Part shown: positions 8,874 to 17,990 of the stretch, one piece after another
Numbering within the stretch: position 1 is the first letter of the stretch
Layout: each line of letters starts with the position of its first letter
Assembly (NCBI RefSeq): GCF_024227435.1
Contig: NZ_CP100445.1
Coordinates: 2,539,369 to 2,603,368 of the forward strand
Length of the DNA: 64,000 bases
Source of the DNA: Natrinema caseinilyticum
GTDB lineage: Archaea; Halobacteriota; Halobacteria; Halobacteriales; Natrialbaceae
Direction: 5' to 3'
Translations under genes and position numbers: made by a program
The notes under the pieces: model-generated
Told to the model about the DNA's origin: nothing
The model's input: the letters and a program-made list of their open reading frames with translations, nothing else
Databases searched by the model: none

Positions 8874-9249
8874 CGGCCGGCCGAACTCCCGCGGCGGCGT
8901 CACTCTTCGAACGCCGCGTCGATACCGTCTCTGCCGCCACTCGCTACACCGGCCGCCGTTCACCACGTCGAACGTCTTTCCGTCCCGTCGTCGGGCACTC
9001 GCGTGTTTCAGTTTCACCGTCGATTCGCGGCCGCTGTCTCGGCGTCGTGTCCACCCCATGCCTCGCCGCCGGACCCCACTCGCAGTCGGTCGGCCAGAGT
9101 CGCGACCCGCTCGAGCGCGAGCGTCGGTCCCGGATCGACCGTCCCGTAACCCGTTCGGTGCCCGAGGCCACCACTACCGGTCCCGCATCGTCTGGCGGAC
9201 CGTCCGAGCGACCGAAGGCGCTTTGTGCGACTATCGACTGGTATTCCAC
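8874..9249. other. Intergenic stretch without recognisable gene
   Basis: 376 bases between the acetyltransferase and thiE. All six frames give only arginine/serine-rich shadow translations. I see no thiamine riboswitch-like conserved core and no clear TATA element. Confidence 0.6.
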
Positions 9250-9915
9250 ATGAATCCCGCGAGCTGGCGGACCTATCTCGTGACGCAGGCGTCGCTTTCG
9301 GGCGACCGATCGACGCCGGAGATCGTCCGCGAGGCTATCGACGGTGGGGTCGACGTCGTCCAACTCCGCGAAAAGGGCTCGAGCGCTCGATCGCGGTACG
9401 AACTCGGACACGAACTGCGCGAACTGACGGCGGACGCGGGCGTCGATCTGATCGTCAACGATCGGATCGATATCGCATCGGCGATCGACGCCGACGGCGT
9501 TCACGTCGGACAGTCGGATCTGCCGATCTCGGCCGCCCGGGACCTGCTGGGTTCGGACGCGATCGTCGGCTGTTCGACGTCCACGGTCGCGGAGGCCCGT
9601 ACCGCGGAAACCGAGGGGGCGGATTACCTCGGCGTCGGAGCCGTCTACGGAACGTCCTCGAAAGCGGTCGCCGACGAGAAAGACGGAATCGGCCCGGAAC
9701 GGATCGCCAGGATCGCCGACGCGGTCTCGATTCCCCTCGTCGGCATCGGTGGCATCACGGCCGACAACGCGGGCCCTGTAGTGGAGGCGGGCGCAGCCGG
9801 CGTAGCGGTCATCAGCGAGATCACGACGGCCACAGAGCCGCGGGTCGCGACCGAAACGCTTGCAGCCGCCGTCGAAACGCCGAAGGCCGTCGATACCGGA
9901 ACGTTCTCAGAATGA
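9250..9915 (+). CDS. thiE: Thiamine-phosphate synthase ThiE
   Basis: Couples hydroxymethylpyrimidine diphosphate with thiazole phosphate to give thiamine phosphate in the cytoplasm. The 221-residue TIM barrel shows the family signatures: VVQLREKGSSARS near residue 36 (diphosphate binding), LIVNDRIDIA near residue 72, DGVHVGQSDLP, and the phosphate loop GIGGITADN near residue 172. The ATG at 9250 matches the usual family N-terminus. The stop overlaps the start of thiM by four bases (ATGA), so the two are cotranscribed and translationally coupled as a thiazole-salvage operon. Confidence 0.95.
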   Translation: MNPASWRTYLVTQASLSGDRSTPEIVREAIDGGVDVVQLREKGSSARSRYELGHELRELTADAGVDLIVNDRIDIASAIDADGVHVGQSDLPISAARDLLGSDAIVGCSTSTVAEARTAETEGADYLGVGAVYGTSSKAVADEKDGIGPERIARIADAVSIPLVGIGGITADNAGPVVEAGAAGVAVISEITTATEPRVATETLAAAVETPKAVDTGTFSE

Positions 9916-10742
9916 GTGTGACCGACACCGCTGAAGTCGACCTCGCGGACTCAGTCCGGACGGTCCGAGAGCGGGAGCCGCTCGTGCAGTCGCTGACCAA
10001 TACGGTGACGATCAACGACGTCGCGAACGTGACGCTCCACTGGGGTGGATTGCCCGTGATGGCCGACTCGTCGGGCGACGCCGGAGAGATGGCGGATCTC
10101 GCACACGCAGTCCTGATCAACACCGGCCAGGTACCGGACGGTCGCGTCGAAGCGATGCACGAGGCCGGCCGGAAAGCCAACGAACGGGGCGTTCCCGTGG
10201 TCCTGGATCCCGTCGGCGTCGGATCGACGCCGTCCCGTCAGGCAGTGGTCGAGAGCCTCCTGTCCGAGATCGACTTCACCGTCATCAACGGAAATTACGG
10301 TGAAATAAGCGCGCTCGCGGGCGTCGAAGCAGAAGTCAAGGGCGTCGAATCCGTCGGCGAGTACGAATCGATCGAGCGGACGGCGTGCTCTCTCGCCGAG
10401 TCGACGGATTCGATCGTCGTCGCGTCGGGCATCGACGACGTCGTCGCGGATTCCGACGGTGCCGTCCGGCTCGCCGCCGGCCACGAGATGCTGGGAGAAG
10501 TCGTCGGGACGGGGTGCATGCTCGGCGGTACCATCGCGACATTCTGTGGCGCCATCGCGGACGCCCCGACGGCCGCCGTCCACGGCACGCTCGGATTCGG
10601 CATCGCCGGCGAGCGCGCGGCCGACCTCGGGTATACCGGGCCGGGGAGCTACCGGACGAACTTCCGGGACGCCGTCTCCGGCATTACGGCCGACGTCGCC
10701 GCGGCCGTCGACCTCGAGCAGCGCATCGAACAGGTTCGTTGA
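9912..10742 (+). CDS. thiM: Hydroxyethylthiazole kinase ThiM
   Basis: Phosphorylates 4-methyl-5-(2-hydroxyethyl)thiazole so that ThiE can use it; a ribokinase-like fold of 276 residues. Visible motifs include PLVQSLTNTVTINDVANVTL near the N-terminus (thiazole site), VLDPVGVGSTPSRQ, NGNYGEISALAG, and the catalytic loop GTGCMLGGTIATF with its conserved Gly-Thr-Gly-Cys. It overlaps thiE by four bases. With thiE it makes a complete salvage pair; no de novo thiazole gene is adjacent. Confidence 0.95.
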   Translation: MSVTDTAEVDLADSVRTVREREPLVQSLTNTVTINDVANVTLHWGGLPVMADSSGDAGEMADLAHAVLINTGQVPDGRVEAMHEAGRKANERGVPVVLDPVGVGSTPSRQAVVESLLSEIDFTVINGNYGEISALAGVEAEVKGVESVGEYESIERTACSLAESTDSIVVASGIDDVVADSDGAVRLAAGHEMLGEVVGTGCMLGGTIATFCGAIADAPTAAVHGTLGFGIAGERAADLGYTGPGSYRTNFRDAVSGITADVAAAVDLEQRIEQVR

Positions 10743-10858
10743 GTACGAGTCACACACCGATCTCGTCCGATCCCACACCGCTCGCCGTTCTCGTCGCTGC
10801 CTCTACCGGCCGGGCGCGTATTGAAACTATTTTATCGGTTCCGGACGAACCGGAAACT

Positions 10859-11131
10859 ATGACCCGCGACGAACTCGAAAACGCAGCCGAATCGATCGAA
10901 CGAGCAGCGGACGAAGCGTCCGACGAGACGGCGACGGATCGGCTTCGGAACCAATCGGAACAGTTCGCGGCGTACGCGACGGCCGACCGCGGCCCCGACC
11001 ACGGCCAACTCGCGCGACACGAACACATTCTGAACGAAATCGCCGACGAGGAAAGCGGCGACGTCGCGTCGAACCTCGAGGACGCGCTCGAGTCGATCAG
11101 CGCGTTCCGAGAGACCGTCGAGGGCGTCTAA
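10859..11131 (+). CDS. Conserved small helical haloarchaeal protein, 90 residues
   Basis: A highly acidic, almost wholly alpha-helical protein: MTRDELENAAESIERAADEA, then a segment around RNQSEQFAAYATADRGPDHG, a conserved-looking LARHEHILNEI, and a closing helix ending FRETVEGV. I recognise this as a widespread haloarchaeal small-protein family without known function; no metal-binding or catalytic residues stand out. An AT-rich box (TATTTTATCG) lies about 25 bases upstream of the ATG, fitting a leaderless promoter. Confidence 0.75.
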   Translation: MTRDELENAAESIERAADEASDETATDRLRNQSEQFAAYATADRGPDHGQLARHEHILNEIADEESGDVASNLEDALESISAFRETVEGV

Positions 11132-11301
11132 CGCCGGGCCGACGTCCCTCGTGATAGACTCGAGCGATCGGCGAGTACCGGTCCGGTCGCCGATAGTCGT
11201 CCGACCGACGGCACGGACTGCCGGAGACGTCGAGTCGCGCGTCCGGCGGCCGTCGTCGCGCCCCCGTTCGGTCCCCGGCGGACGCCGTTCGAACGGTGCG
11301 T

Positions 11302-11937
11302 TCAGCAGACGGGTTTCGGGTTCGCGCCCAGCCCCTCGAGCGTCTCGACGTACTCGTCGTACGCGGCCTGGATCGCGCCCGTCGCCGCCCCCTCGGCGCG
11401 CTCCCAGTCGTCGTCGCTCTGGCAGACCGTTTCGAGCAGGTCGGTCGCGCGCTCGAGTTGGTCGTCCAGGTCCTCGCCGAACTCCCGAAACAGGCTGGCG
11501 GTCTGGGGGTCGGCGTCGCCGACGAAGTAGCCGACGACCTGATCTTTCGACCGCTTGCTCGCGAGGAGTCGGCCGACGAACCCGCCGACGCGTTCGACGG
11601 TGTCCTCCAGGTCGCGGAGATACTCGTGAAGGGTCGGAACGTCGGACGGGTCGTACTCGTCGTCACCGAGTTCGTCGACGACGGTTTCGTAGTGAGATCG
11701 CTCCTCGTCGGCGGTAGCTTCGAACGCGGCGCGCACCTCGTCCGTGGCCTCGTCGTCTGCCCACCCGGCGAACGTTTGCCAGGCGGCGTACTCGGCGTCG
11801 GCGGTCGCCTCGAGGACGGGTTCGGTGTCGATCTCGCCGCCCGTGTCGGCGTACAGCGACTTGGACGACCCGAGTCGTGAGAGTGCGGTCTGGTTCTCTT
11901 CGCTAACTGTCTCGACGAACGTCTCCGGATCGGTCAT
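11302..11937 (-). CDS. Rubrerythrin-like ferritin-superfamily protein
   Basis: A 211-residue four-helix protein with paired Glu/His-bearing helices: EATADAEYAAWQTFAGWADD and a second ATADEERSHYETVVDEL helix. It resembles the haloarchaeal rubrerythrin family thought to manage peroxide or iron in the cytoplasm. There is no C-terminal rubredoxin CxxC domain, so it is shorter than classical rubrerythrin. The start at 11937 is preferred over upstream in-frame codons because the spacer translation is unlike a protein. The exact reaction is uncertain. Confidence 0.75.
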   Translation of the reverse strand: MTDPETFVETVSEENQTALSRLGSSKSLYADTGGEIDTEPVLEATADAEYAAWQTFAGWADDEATDEVRAAFEATADEERSHYETVVDELGDDEYDPSDVPTLHEYLRDLEDTVERVGGFVGRLLASKRSKDQVVGYFVGDADPQTASLFREFGEDLDDQLERATDLLETVCQSDDDWERAEGAATGAIQAAYDEYVETLEGLGANPKPVC

Positions 11938-12109
11938 GGGGGTCGCTTCGACCGGACTCGAGTTATGTCTATCGTGATGTAGCTCGGAGACGTCCTCGCG
12001 GGTGCCCACCCGACCCGGCTGCGGATGGCGATAGGCAACAGTTACCGGTCGGCGACCGATTTCCAGTGGCGGCATAACAATTACCGTATCCGGACTGTCA
12101 TCGAACGGA

Positions 12110-13330
12110 ATGAAACGACGAGCGTACCTCGTGACGGCCGCCGCGGCGACGCTTGGCGGCTGTTCCGCCCTGACAGATTCAGATACGACGAGCGAATCGA
12201 CCGACGGTGATGGTGACGATCCCTCGGGGTCGCCGGAGGAGCCGATCGACGAAGAACCCGGCTCGTTCGACCGCTTCGACGACCTCTCGATGTGGACGGT
12301 GATGGAGGGGACGCTGGAACTCGACACCGAGCGGGCGTACGTCGGTGACCAGTCCGGTCGCATGACTGCCTCGCTGACCGAACAACGAGCCATGATCAAG
12401 CGCCGATTCGACCAGCCGCGGGATCTCTCGAGCGAGTTCCCGGCGCTTGCGCTCGCGACCGACCAGGACACCGATCCGTTCGTCCAGTTGTCGGACACCG
12501 ACGGGAACCGGCTGATCCTCCAGGCGAAAGTCGACCCCGGCCTTCCGCTCGCCCACCACGACCTCGGCGTCGTCGGCACCGACGGAAAGCCGGACCTGAG
12601 CTCGGTCGCTCACGTCAAAATCTCGACGTGGGCGGGCGACAGGGAGGCTCGGGTCTGGTGCGACGACCTGCATTTCGTCTCCCGGCCGGACACCGGGAAA
12701 GTCCTCCTGCAGTTCGACGACGGCACCGAAACAGCCTACACTCGCGCCCGTTCGACGCTGTCCGAGTACGGGTTCCCGGCGACCGCCTTCGTCCCGACCG
12801 ACGAGGTCGGCGGTCCCGGAACCCTCAGTCGGGATCAACTCGAGACCCTCGAGAGCGAGGGCTGGACGATCGGGAGCCAGGGAAAAACCGGCGGCGATCT
12901 CACCAGACGGCGCGAGTCGGCCCAGCGAGACGAGATTCAGGGCGCCGTCGACTGGCTCGAGCGCAACGGTTTCGAAGACGGGGCCAGCTACTTCGCGTAT
13001 CCCCTCAACCGGTACGACGAGGCCGTAATGAGTCTCGTCGACGAACACCACGACGTCGGTTTCATCGCGGGCCACGCCGGTCACGCCGACCTGTTGAACC
13101 CCGCGCTTGCGCCGCGGGCGGTCAGTCCATCGCCCGACGCGGCCCGCAAACTACTCGATCGGACGGCGCGGTACCGGACGATCACCACGCTGAGTTACGG
13201 CGACCTCTCCGGCGGGACGCGGGCGGCGTTCGAGGAGACGATGTCCTACCTCGCCGACCTCGAGTCAGCCGGGGACGTCGAGGTCGTCGGGCCCGACGAG
13301 ATCGCGTCGAACCACGTGTACGAAGCGTAA
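12110..13330 (+). CDS. Lipoprotein with polysaccharide-deacetylase (NodB-like) domain lacking the His pair
   Basis: A secreted, membrane-anchored protein: the N-terminal signal ends in the lipobox LGGC (Cys about 18), followed by an acidic linker, a carbohydrate-binding-like beta domain (about 55-200) and a NodB-type barrel from about 205. The first metal motif is intact (LLQFDDGTETAY). The second, normally SHTVTHPDL, reads SQGKTGGDL, so both zinc-ligand histidines are missing. A later AYPLNRYDE segment matches motif 3 only loosely. The protein may bind a glycan without deacetylating it. It stands alone, divergent from the rubrerythrin gene. Confidence 0.8.
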   Translation: MKRRAYLVTAAAATLGGCSALTDSDTTSESTDGDGDDPSGSPEEPIDEEPGSFDRFDDLSMWTVMEGTLELDTERAYVGDQSGRMTASLTEQRAMIKRRFDQPRDLSSEFPALALATDQDTDPFVQLSDTDGNRLILQAKVDPGLPLAHHDLGVVGTDGKPDLSSVAHVKISTWAGDREARVWCDDLHFVSRPDTGKVLLQFDDGTETAYTRARSTLSEYGFPATAFVPTDEVGGPGTLSRDQLETLESEGWTIGSQGKTGGDLTRRRESAQRDEIQGAVDWLERNGFEDGASYFAYPLNRYDEAVMSLVDEHHDVGFIAGHAGHADLLNPALAPRAVSPSPDAARKLLDRTARYRTITTLSYGDLSGGTRAAFEETMSYLADLESAGDVEVVGPDEIASNHVYEA

Positions 13331-13438
13331 TATATCGACGAGGGGTCCGGTTTGCGACGGTGCCGACGCTCTCCTGGAGTGCCTCGAGAAGATAGCCGCG
13401 TGATCGCTCGAACGTCTCTCTCTCCGCCGAAACGACGC

Positions 13439-14302
13439 TTATTCGGCGCTGCCCGTCTCGATCGGCGCGTTGACCAGGTTGCCCCACTCCGTCCACGAGC
13501 CGTCGTAGTTGACGGCGTCGTCGTAGCCGAGGAGTTCGTGCAGGGCGAACCAGGCGACGGAGGAGCGCTCCCCGATGCGGCAGTAGGCGACGGTCGTCTC
13601 GTTGCCGTCGATGCCTTCCTCGGCGTAGAGTTCCTCGAGTTCGTCGCGGTCCTTGAAGGTGCCGTCGTCGTTGGTCACCGCGGCCCACGAGATGTTGCTC
13701 GCGCCGGGGATGTGGCCGCCGCGCTGGGCGGTCTCCTGGAGTCCCGGCGGGGCGAGCACTTCGCCGGAGAACTCTTCGGGCGAGCGCACGTCGACGAGCG
13801 GCACGCCGCGCTCGATCGCGTTCTCGACGTCTTTGCGGTAGGCGCGGATGCTCTCTCGCGGACCGGCTGCCTCGTACTCGGTTTCGGAGAAGTCGGGTTC
13901 CTCGTCGGTGGTCGGGTAGTCGTTTTGCAGCCAGTACTCGCGACCGCCGTCGAGGAGGTAGACTTCGTCGTGACCGTAGTACTTGAACTGCCAGTAGGTG
14001 TAGGCGGCGAACCAGTTGGAGTTGTCTCCGTAGAGGACGACGGTGGAGTCCTCGCTGATACCGTGGCTGCCGAGCAGTTCTTCGAAATCGTCTTTCGAGA
14101 GGATGTCGCGGGTGACCTGGTCCTGGAGCTGGGTTTCCCAGTTGAACCCGATCGCGCCGGGTGCGTGTTCCTCCTCGTAGGCCTCCGTGTCGACGTCGAC
14201 CTCGACGAGTCGAAGGTCTGAGTCGTCGTCCTGGAAGTCCTCGAGCCGGTCTTCGACCCAATCGGCCGTGACGAGTACGTCGTTGGCGTAGTCGGTTGCC
14301 AT
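13439..14302 (-). CDS. Two-domain rhodanese, thiosulfate sulfurtransferase (TST/MST type)
   Basis: Moves sulfane sulfur from thiosulfate or mercaptopyruvate to a thiophilic acceptor. Of 287 residues, the N-terminal inactive rhodanese domain (about 5-125, with Asp in place of Cys at VVLYGDNSN) precedes an active domain whose catalytic loop reads VAYCRIGERSS near residue 240. The loop form CRIGER is typical of haloarchaeal and actinobacterial thiosulfate sulfurtransferases. ATG 14302 was chosen over one nine codons upstream because it matches the family start. It is divergent from the next rhodanese gene. Confidence 0.9.
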   Translation of the reverse strand: MATDYANDVLVTADWVEDRLEDFQDDDSDLRLVEVDVDTEAYEEEHAPGAIGFNWETQLQDQVTRDILSKDDFEELLGSHGISEDSTVVLYGDNSNWFAAYTYWQFKYYGHDEVYLLDGGREYWLQNDYPTTDEEPDFSETEYEAAGPRESIRAYRKDVENAIERGVPLVDVRSPEEFSGEVLAPPGLQETAQRGGHIPGASNISWAAVTNDDGTFKDRDELEELYAEEGIDGNETTVAYCRIGERSSVAWFALHELLGYDDAVNYDGSWTEWGNLVNAPIETGSAE

Positions 14303-14569
14303 GCACTGCCGTTCGATGGCGACACACAAAGGGCCTGCCTAACCGGTCAATTCGGTCACCTATCGACTTTGACGGGCATATTTGCCGCCTTTCGTATCGT
14401 CGATCGGTATAACCGCCGGTACGGCGGCCGAATTCGGCAGTTTCGGAGACCGTTCGTTACATATCTGATGATACAGGTCAGATTTCTCAGCAGACACCAG
14501 CAAGAGTTGCCACTGTCCCGGTACTCGAAACCGACGTCGAAACCGGTGCGTTCTCGGGTCTCCGCGAGT

Positions 14570-15382
14570 ATGTACCGGTTAATGGACGAATCCCTCGTCG
14601 TCACCCCCGACTGGCTCGCATCGCGACTGGACGATCCCACCGTACGCATCGTTGACGTCAGGGACGCCTGGGAATACGACGGTATCGGGCACCTCCCCGG
14701 CGCGGTGAACGTCCCGTTCGATCGATACCGCGACGAGAGCGACGTCGACCGCGGGACCCTGCCCGGTGCCGAGGCCTTCGCGGACCTGCTCGGTGACGTC
14801 GGCATCGACCCCGACGAGACGATCGTCGCCTACGACGACACTCACGGCGTCTTCGCCGCCCGGTTCGTGCTCACCGCCCTCGAGTACGGCCACGACGACG
14901 TTCGTCTCCTCGACGGCGATTACAGCGCCTGGAACCGCGAGTACGAAACGACGACCGAGGCGCCCGCGACCGAGTCGACGACCTACGAGCCCGATCCGCT
15001 GGCCCCCGACGAGAGCCCGCTGGTCGGCTACGAGGCCGTCCAGGAAGCCCTCGAGCGAGACGCCGTGTTCGTCGACACGCGCGAGCGAGACGAGTTCGAG
15101 GACGCCCGCCTGCCGGGTGCCGTGCGGTTCGACTGGCGCGAGGTCGTCGACGAGGAGACGCGACGACTGAAACCCGACGCGGAACTCGAGGCCCTGCTCG
15201 ACGACCACGGAATCACCCCGGATCGGGAGATCGTCCTCTACTGTAACACCGCGCGGCGGATCAGCCACACCTTCGTGGTCCTGACGGCACTCGGCTACGA
15301 GACCGTCGCATTCTACGAGGGTAGTCTGACGGAGTGGCTCGCCCACGACGGCGAAGTCGAGAGCGGACCCGAAGACGCGTAA
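14570..15382 (+). CDS. Two-domain rhodanese sulfurtransferase, second copy
   Basis: A 270-residue homologue of the divergent neighbour. The first domain carries Asp at the catalytic position (VAYDDTHGV); the second has IVLYCNTARRISH, so the active-site loop CNTARR differs from the CRIGER loop of its neighbour and may imply another donor or acceptor. A start at 14582 (MDESLVV) is equally possible, only four codons shorter. The two genes sit head to head over 267 bases and may share regulation, but the differing loops argue against redundancy. Confidence 0.88.
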   Translation: MYRLMDESLVVTPDWLASRLDDPTVRIVDVRDAWEYDGIGHLPGAVNVPFDRYRDESDVDRGTLPGAEAFADLLGDVGIDPDETIVAYDDTHGVFAARFVLTALEYGHDDVRLLDGDYSAWNREYETTTEAPATESTTYEPDPLAPDESPLVGYEAVQEALERDAVFVDTRERDEFEDARLPGAVRFDWREVVDEETRRLKPDAELEALLDDHGITPDREIVLYCNTARRISHTFVVLTALGYETVAFYEGSLTEWLAHDGEVESGPEDA

Positions 15383-15585
15383 CGCGTAGCGGCCTCACAC
15401 GCGCCGTGGACTTCCGGGCGCCCGGACCCTGTTCACGCGGCCGCGACCCGGCTCCGGCCTCGAGCGGCGAGGTGCCCGCGACGGTCTCGAGTGGAAACGA
15501 AGGGGTCGAAGGAGCCGAAGAGGTCGAAGGGGTGTGACCTGTCCGGGCCCAGAACGTTAACGATCGCCGATACGAATCGAGAGCT

Positions 15586-16335
15586 ATGAACGGGCCCGTC
15601 GGCCGTCGACGATTTCTCCTCGCCACCGCCTGTGCCGGTGGAGTTGCGGGCTGTTCGTCGTCGAGATCGGCCGGACCACGATCGAACGAGACGCCGGAGA
15701 CGGCGAATCCATCCGCCCCGGCAGCGGGACCGAGCGTGTCGGTGGCGTTACAGTACGTTCGACGAACGCGAGACGATCGAGTGCCGGAGGTTCTCGCGTC
15801 CGACGGCGGCCAGTACGTCGTCGTCACGTTCGCCGACCCGTCGGTCGCGGCGACCGACGTCGCGGTTCGGGTGGACGGAACGGAGTACACTAATTCGTTC
15901 ACCGCGACGGTGGATCGCGGGGTCGACATCGGATTCGAGAGTCCTCGCGACGTCGCAGCCGAGAACGGCGCGGTGCTCGTCGGCGGTGAACCGTACCCGC
16001 TCTCTCGGGACGTCCTCGATCGGCTTGCGAACCCGCCCCGGTTCACCGACGTCTCGTTCGACGCTCGAGCGGAGGTGCGGCCCGGTGGGCTCGTGGGACT
16101 CGACGTCCGGGTCTGGAACAGGGGCGGACCGGGGACGTTCGCGGGCGTGTTCGGCGTTCCGGACGCGCCGCCGACGGTATTCTCGGAGCGAGTCGACAGC
16201 GGGACGTTCGCCGGGTACGCGGAGCACGTGACCATCGCCGCCAACGCGGCACCGGGAGATCGAACGGCCGTTTTCGACACCGGCTTCGAGCGGTATACGG
16301 TTCCGTTCACCGTCGTCGAACCGGATACGAAGTAA
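15586..16335 (+). CDS. Tat lipoprotein of unknown function
   Basis: 249 residues with a twin-arginine signal (GRRRFLLATACAGGVAGCSS, residues about 6-25) and lipobox Cys, so it is predicted to be folded before export and anchored on the outer membrane face. The mature part is beta-rich with a repeated Ig/CARDB-like flavour (VRVWNRGGPGTFAGVFGVP). I do not recognise a named family. It converges on the histidine kinase gene, with no operon partner. Confidence 0.75.
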   Translation: MNGPVGRRRFLLATACAGGVAGCSSSRSAGPRSNETPETANPSAPAAGPSVSVALQYVRRTRDDRVPEVLASDGGQYVVVTFADPSVAATDVAVRVDGTEYTNSFTATVDRGVDIGFESPRDVAAENGAVLVGGEPYPLSRDVLDRLANPPRFTDVSFDARAEVRPGGLVGLDVRVWNRGGPGTFAGVFGVPDAPPTVFSERVDSGTFAGYAEHVTIAANAAPGDRTAVFDTGFERYTVPFTVVEPDTK

Positions 16336-16378
16336 CGCCGAGATCCGACCGCTGCGAGCGCGGCCGCCCGTTCCAGGG

Positions 16379-17959
16379 TCACGACTCGTCCGCCGAGACG
16401 CCGGGAAGCGTCAATCGGAACGTCGACCCCTCGTCGAGTTCGGAGTCGACCCAGATCTCCCCGCCGTGGCGTTCGACGATGCGCCGACAGAGCGTGAGAC
16501 CGATCCCCGTCCCGGCGTGTTCCTCGCGGGTGTGGAGTCGTTCGAACACCTCGAAGACGCGTTCCTCGTCGTCGGGCGGAATTCCGATCCCCTCGTCGCT
16601 GACGGAGATGTGCCAGTCGCCGCCTTTCCGTCGAGCCTCGACGCGGATCCGCGGCGGTTCGTCGCCGCTGTATTCGAGCGCGTTCGACAGCAAATTCTGG
16701 AACAATTGTCGCAACTGGTCGGCATCTCCCTCGACCCGAGGGAGCGACTCGCTCGAGAGAGTCGCGTCGGTCTCCTCGAGTCTGAGTTCCAGGTCGTTTC
16801 GGACGTCCGCGAGCACGGCGTTCAGGTCGACCGGTTCCAGCGGATCGCCCCGCGTTTCGACCCGCGAGTACGCGAGGAGGCCGTCGATCATCGCTTGCAT
16901 CCGGTCGGCGCCGTCGACGGCGAACTCGACGAACTCCCGACCGTCAGCGTCCAGTTCGTCTTCGTAGCGGTCCTCGAGGAGCGTGAGGTAACTCGAGACC
17001 ATCCGCAGGGGTTCCTTGAGGTCGTGAGAGGCGGCGTTGGCGAACTGTTCTAACCGTTCGTTCGACGCTTCGAGTTTCCGCTCGGACCGGTGGCGCTCGA
17101 GTTCGCCACTGACCCAGTTGCCGAGCAGTTCGACGAACGTGACTTCCCAGTCGGAGAACTCCTCGGCGCGGGCGTCCATATCGTAGAAGCAGAACGTGCC
17201 GTAGATTTCGTCGTCGACCGAGACGGGCGTTCCGAGATAACAGGAGATTCCCCACTCGGCGTTTCCGGCGCGATCGGCTAATTCCGGCACGTCCCTGTCG
17301 ACGTCTTCGATGACCAGCGTCTGTTCAGTATCGACCGCGCGCTCGCAGTTCGTCGCCGACAGCGGCGTGGTGTCCCCCGCTTCGAGGTCTGCGTCGGCCG
17401 GCGCGTCGACGGCCTCGAAAATGTACTCGCCTGCGTCCTCGTGGATCCGGGACAGCGTCGCGTAGTCGGTGTCGATCGTCCGCCGGACGACTCCGAGCAG
17501 CGAGTCGATCTTTTCGTCGAACTGTCGGTCCGGATCCGCGATCACCTCGTATGCGTCCTGCAGCGCTCGTTCGCGGTCTCGGAGCCGCTCCGTCCGCCGA
17601 GTGCGCTCGGTGTCGATCCGGACGGACACCGTCAGCCCCGTCTCGGAGGGATACGCACGTCCCGCCACGCGGGCGTCGAGCGACTCGGCGTCGGTCTCGA
17701 ACCCGACAGGTTCCTGCGTCTCCATCGCCCGCTCGTACTCGGCTCGGACCGCCGATCCGATCGCGTCCGGGGCCTCCTCCCAGACGACCGTCCCGAGTAC
17801 GTCCGCCTCGGATCGGTCGAGCAACCGCTCGGCTCGCTCGTTGCAAAAGGTGAACCGCCACTCCTCGTCGAGCGCGAAAACGGCATCGGTGATCCGATCG
17901 TAAACCGCAGCCAGAGCGTCACTGTCGTGCGGCGCTGACGGGCTAGCTTTCTCTGGCAT
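16379..17959 (-). CDS. PAS-GAF sensor histidine kinase
   Basis: Soluble sensor kinase of 526 residues. A PAS domain covers about residues 15-110 (RITDAVFALDEEWRFTFCN), a GAF domain about 135-290 (VVRRTIDTDYATLSRI to TFVELLGNWV), then HisKA with ASHDLKEPLRMVSSYL near residue 310 and HATPase boxes N (NLLSNALEYSG), G1 (DEGIGIP) and G2 (GTGIGLTLCRRI). No membrane helix is present, so the signal is cytoplasmic: light, redox or a small ligand. No response regulator gene adjoins it, as is usual for haloarchaeal orphan kinases. ATG 17959 matches a normal start. Confidence 0.9.
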   Translation of the reverse strand: MPEKASPSAPHDSDALAAVYDRITDAVFALDEEWRFTFCNERAERLLDRSEADVLGTVVWEEAPDAIGSAVRAEYERAMETQEPVGFETDAESLDARVAGRAYPSETGLTVSVRIDTERTRRTERLRDRERALQDAYEVIADPDRQFDEKIDSLLGVVRRTIDTDYATLSRIHEDAGEYIFEAVDAPADADLEAGDTTPLSATNCERAVDTEQTLVIEDVDRDVPELADRAGNAEWGISCYLGTPVSVDDEIYGTFCFYDMDARAEEFSDWEVTFVELLGNWVSGELERHRSERKLEASNERLEQFANAASHDLKEPLRMVSSYLTLLEDRYEDELDADGREFVEFAVDGADRMQAMIDGLLAYSRVETRGDPLEPVDLNAVLADVRNDLELRLEETDATLSSESLPRVEGDADQLRQLFQNLLSNALEYSGDEPPRIRVEARRKGGDWHISVSDEGIGIPPDDEERVFEVFERLHTREEHAGTGIGLTLCRRIVERHGGEIWVDSELDEGSTFRLTLPGVSADES

Positions 17960-17990
17960 GTCGAGAGTTAATGTGATTGCGACGGATAAG

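Noticed and set aside
8874-9249. Possible thiamine riboswitch before thiE
   Set aside because: I could not find the conserved thiamine-riboswitch core sequences or helices, and haloarchaeal examples are not established.
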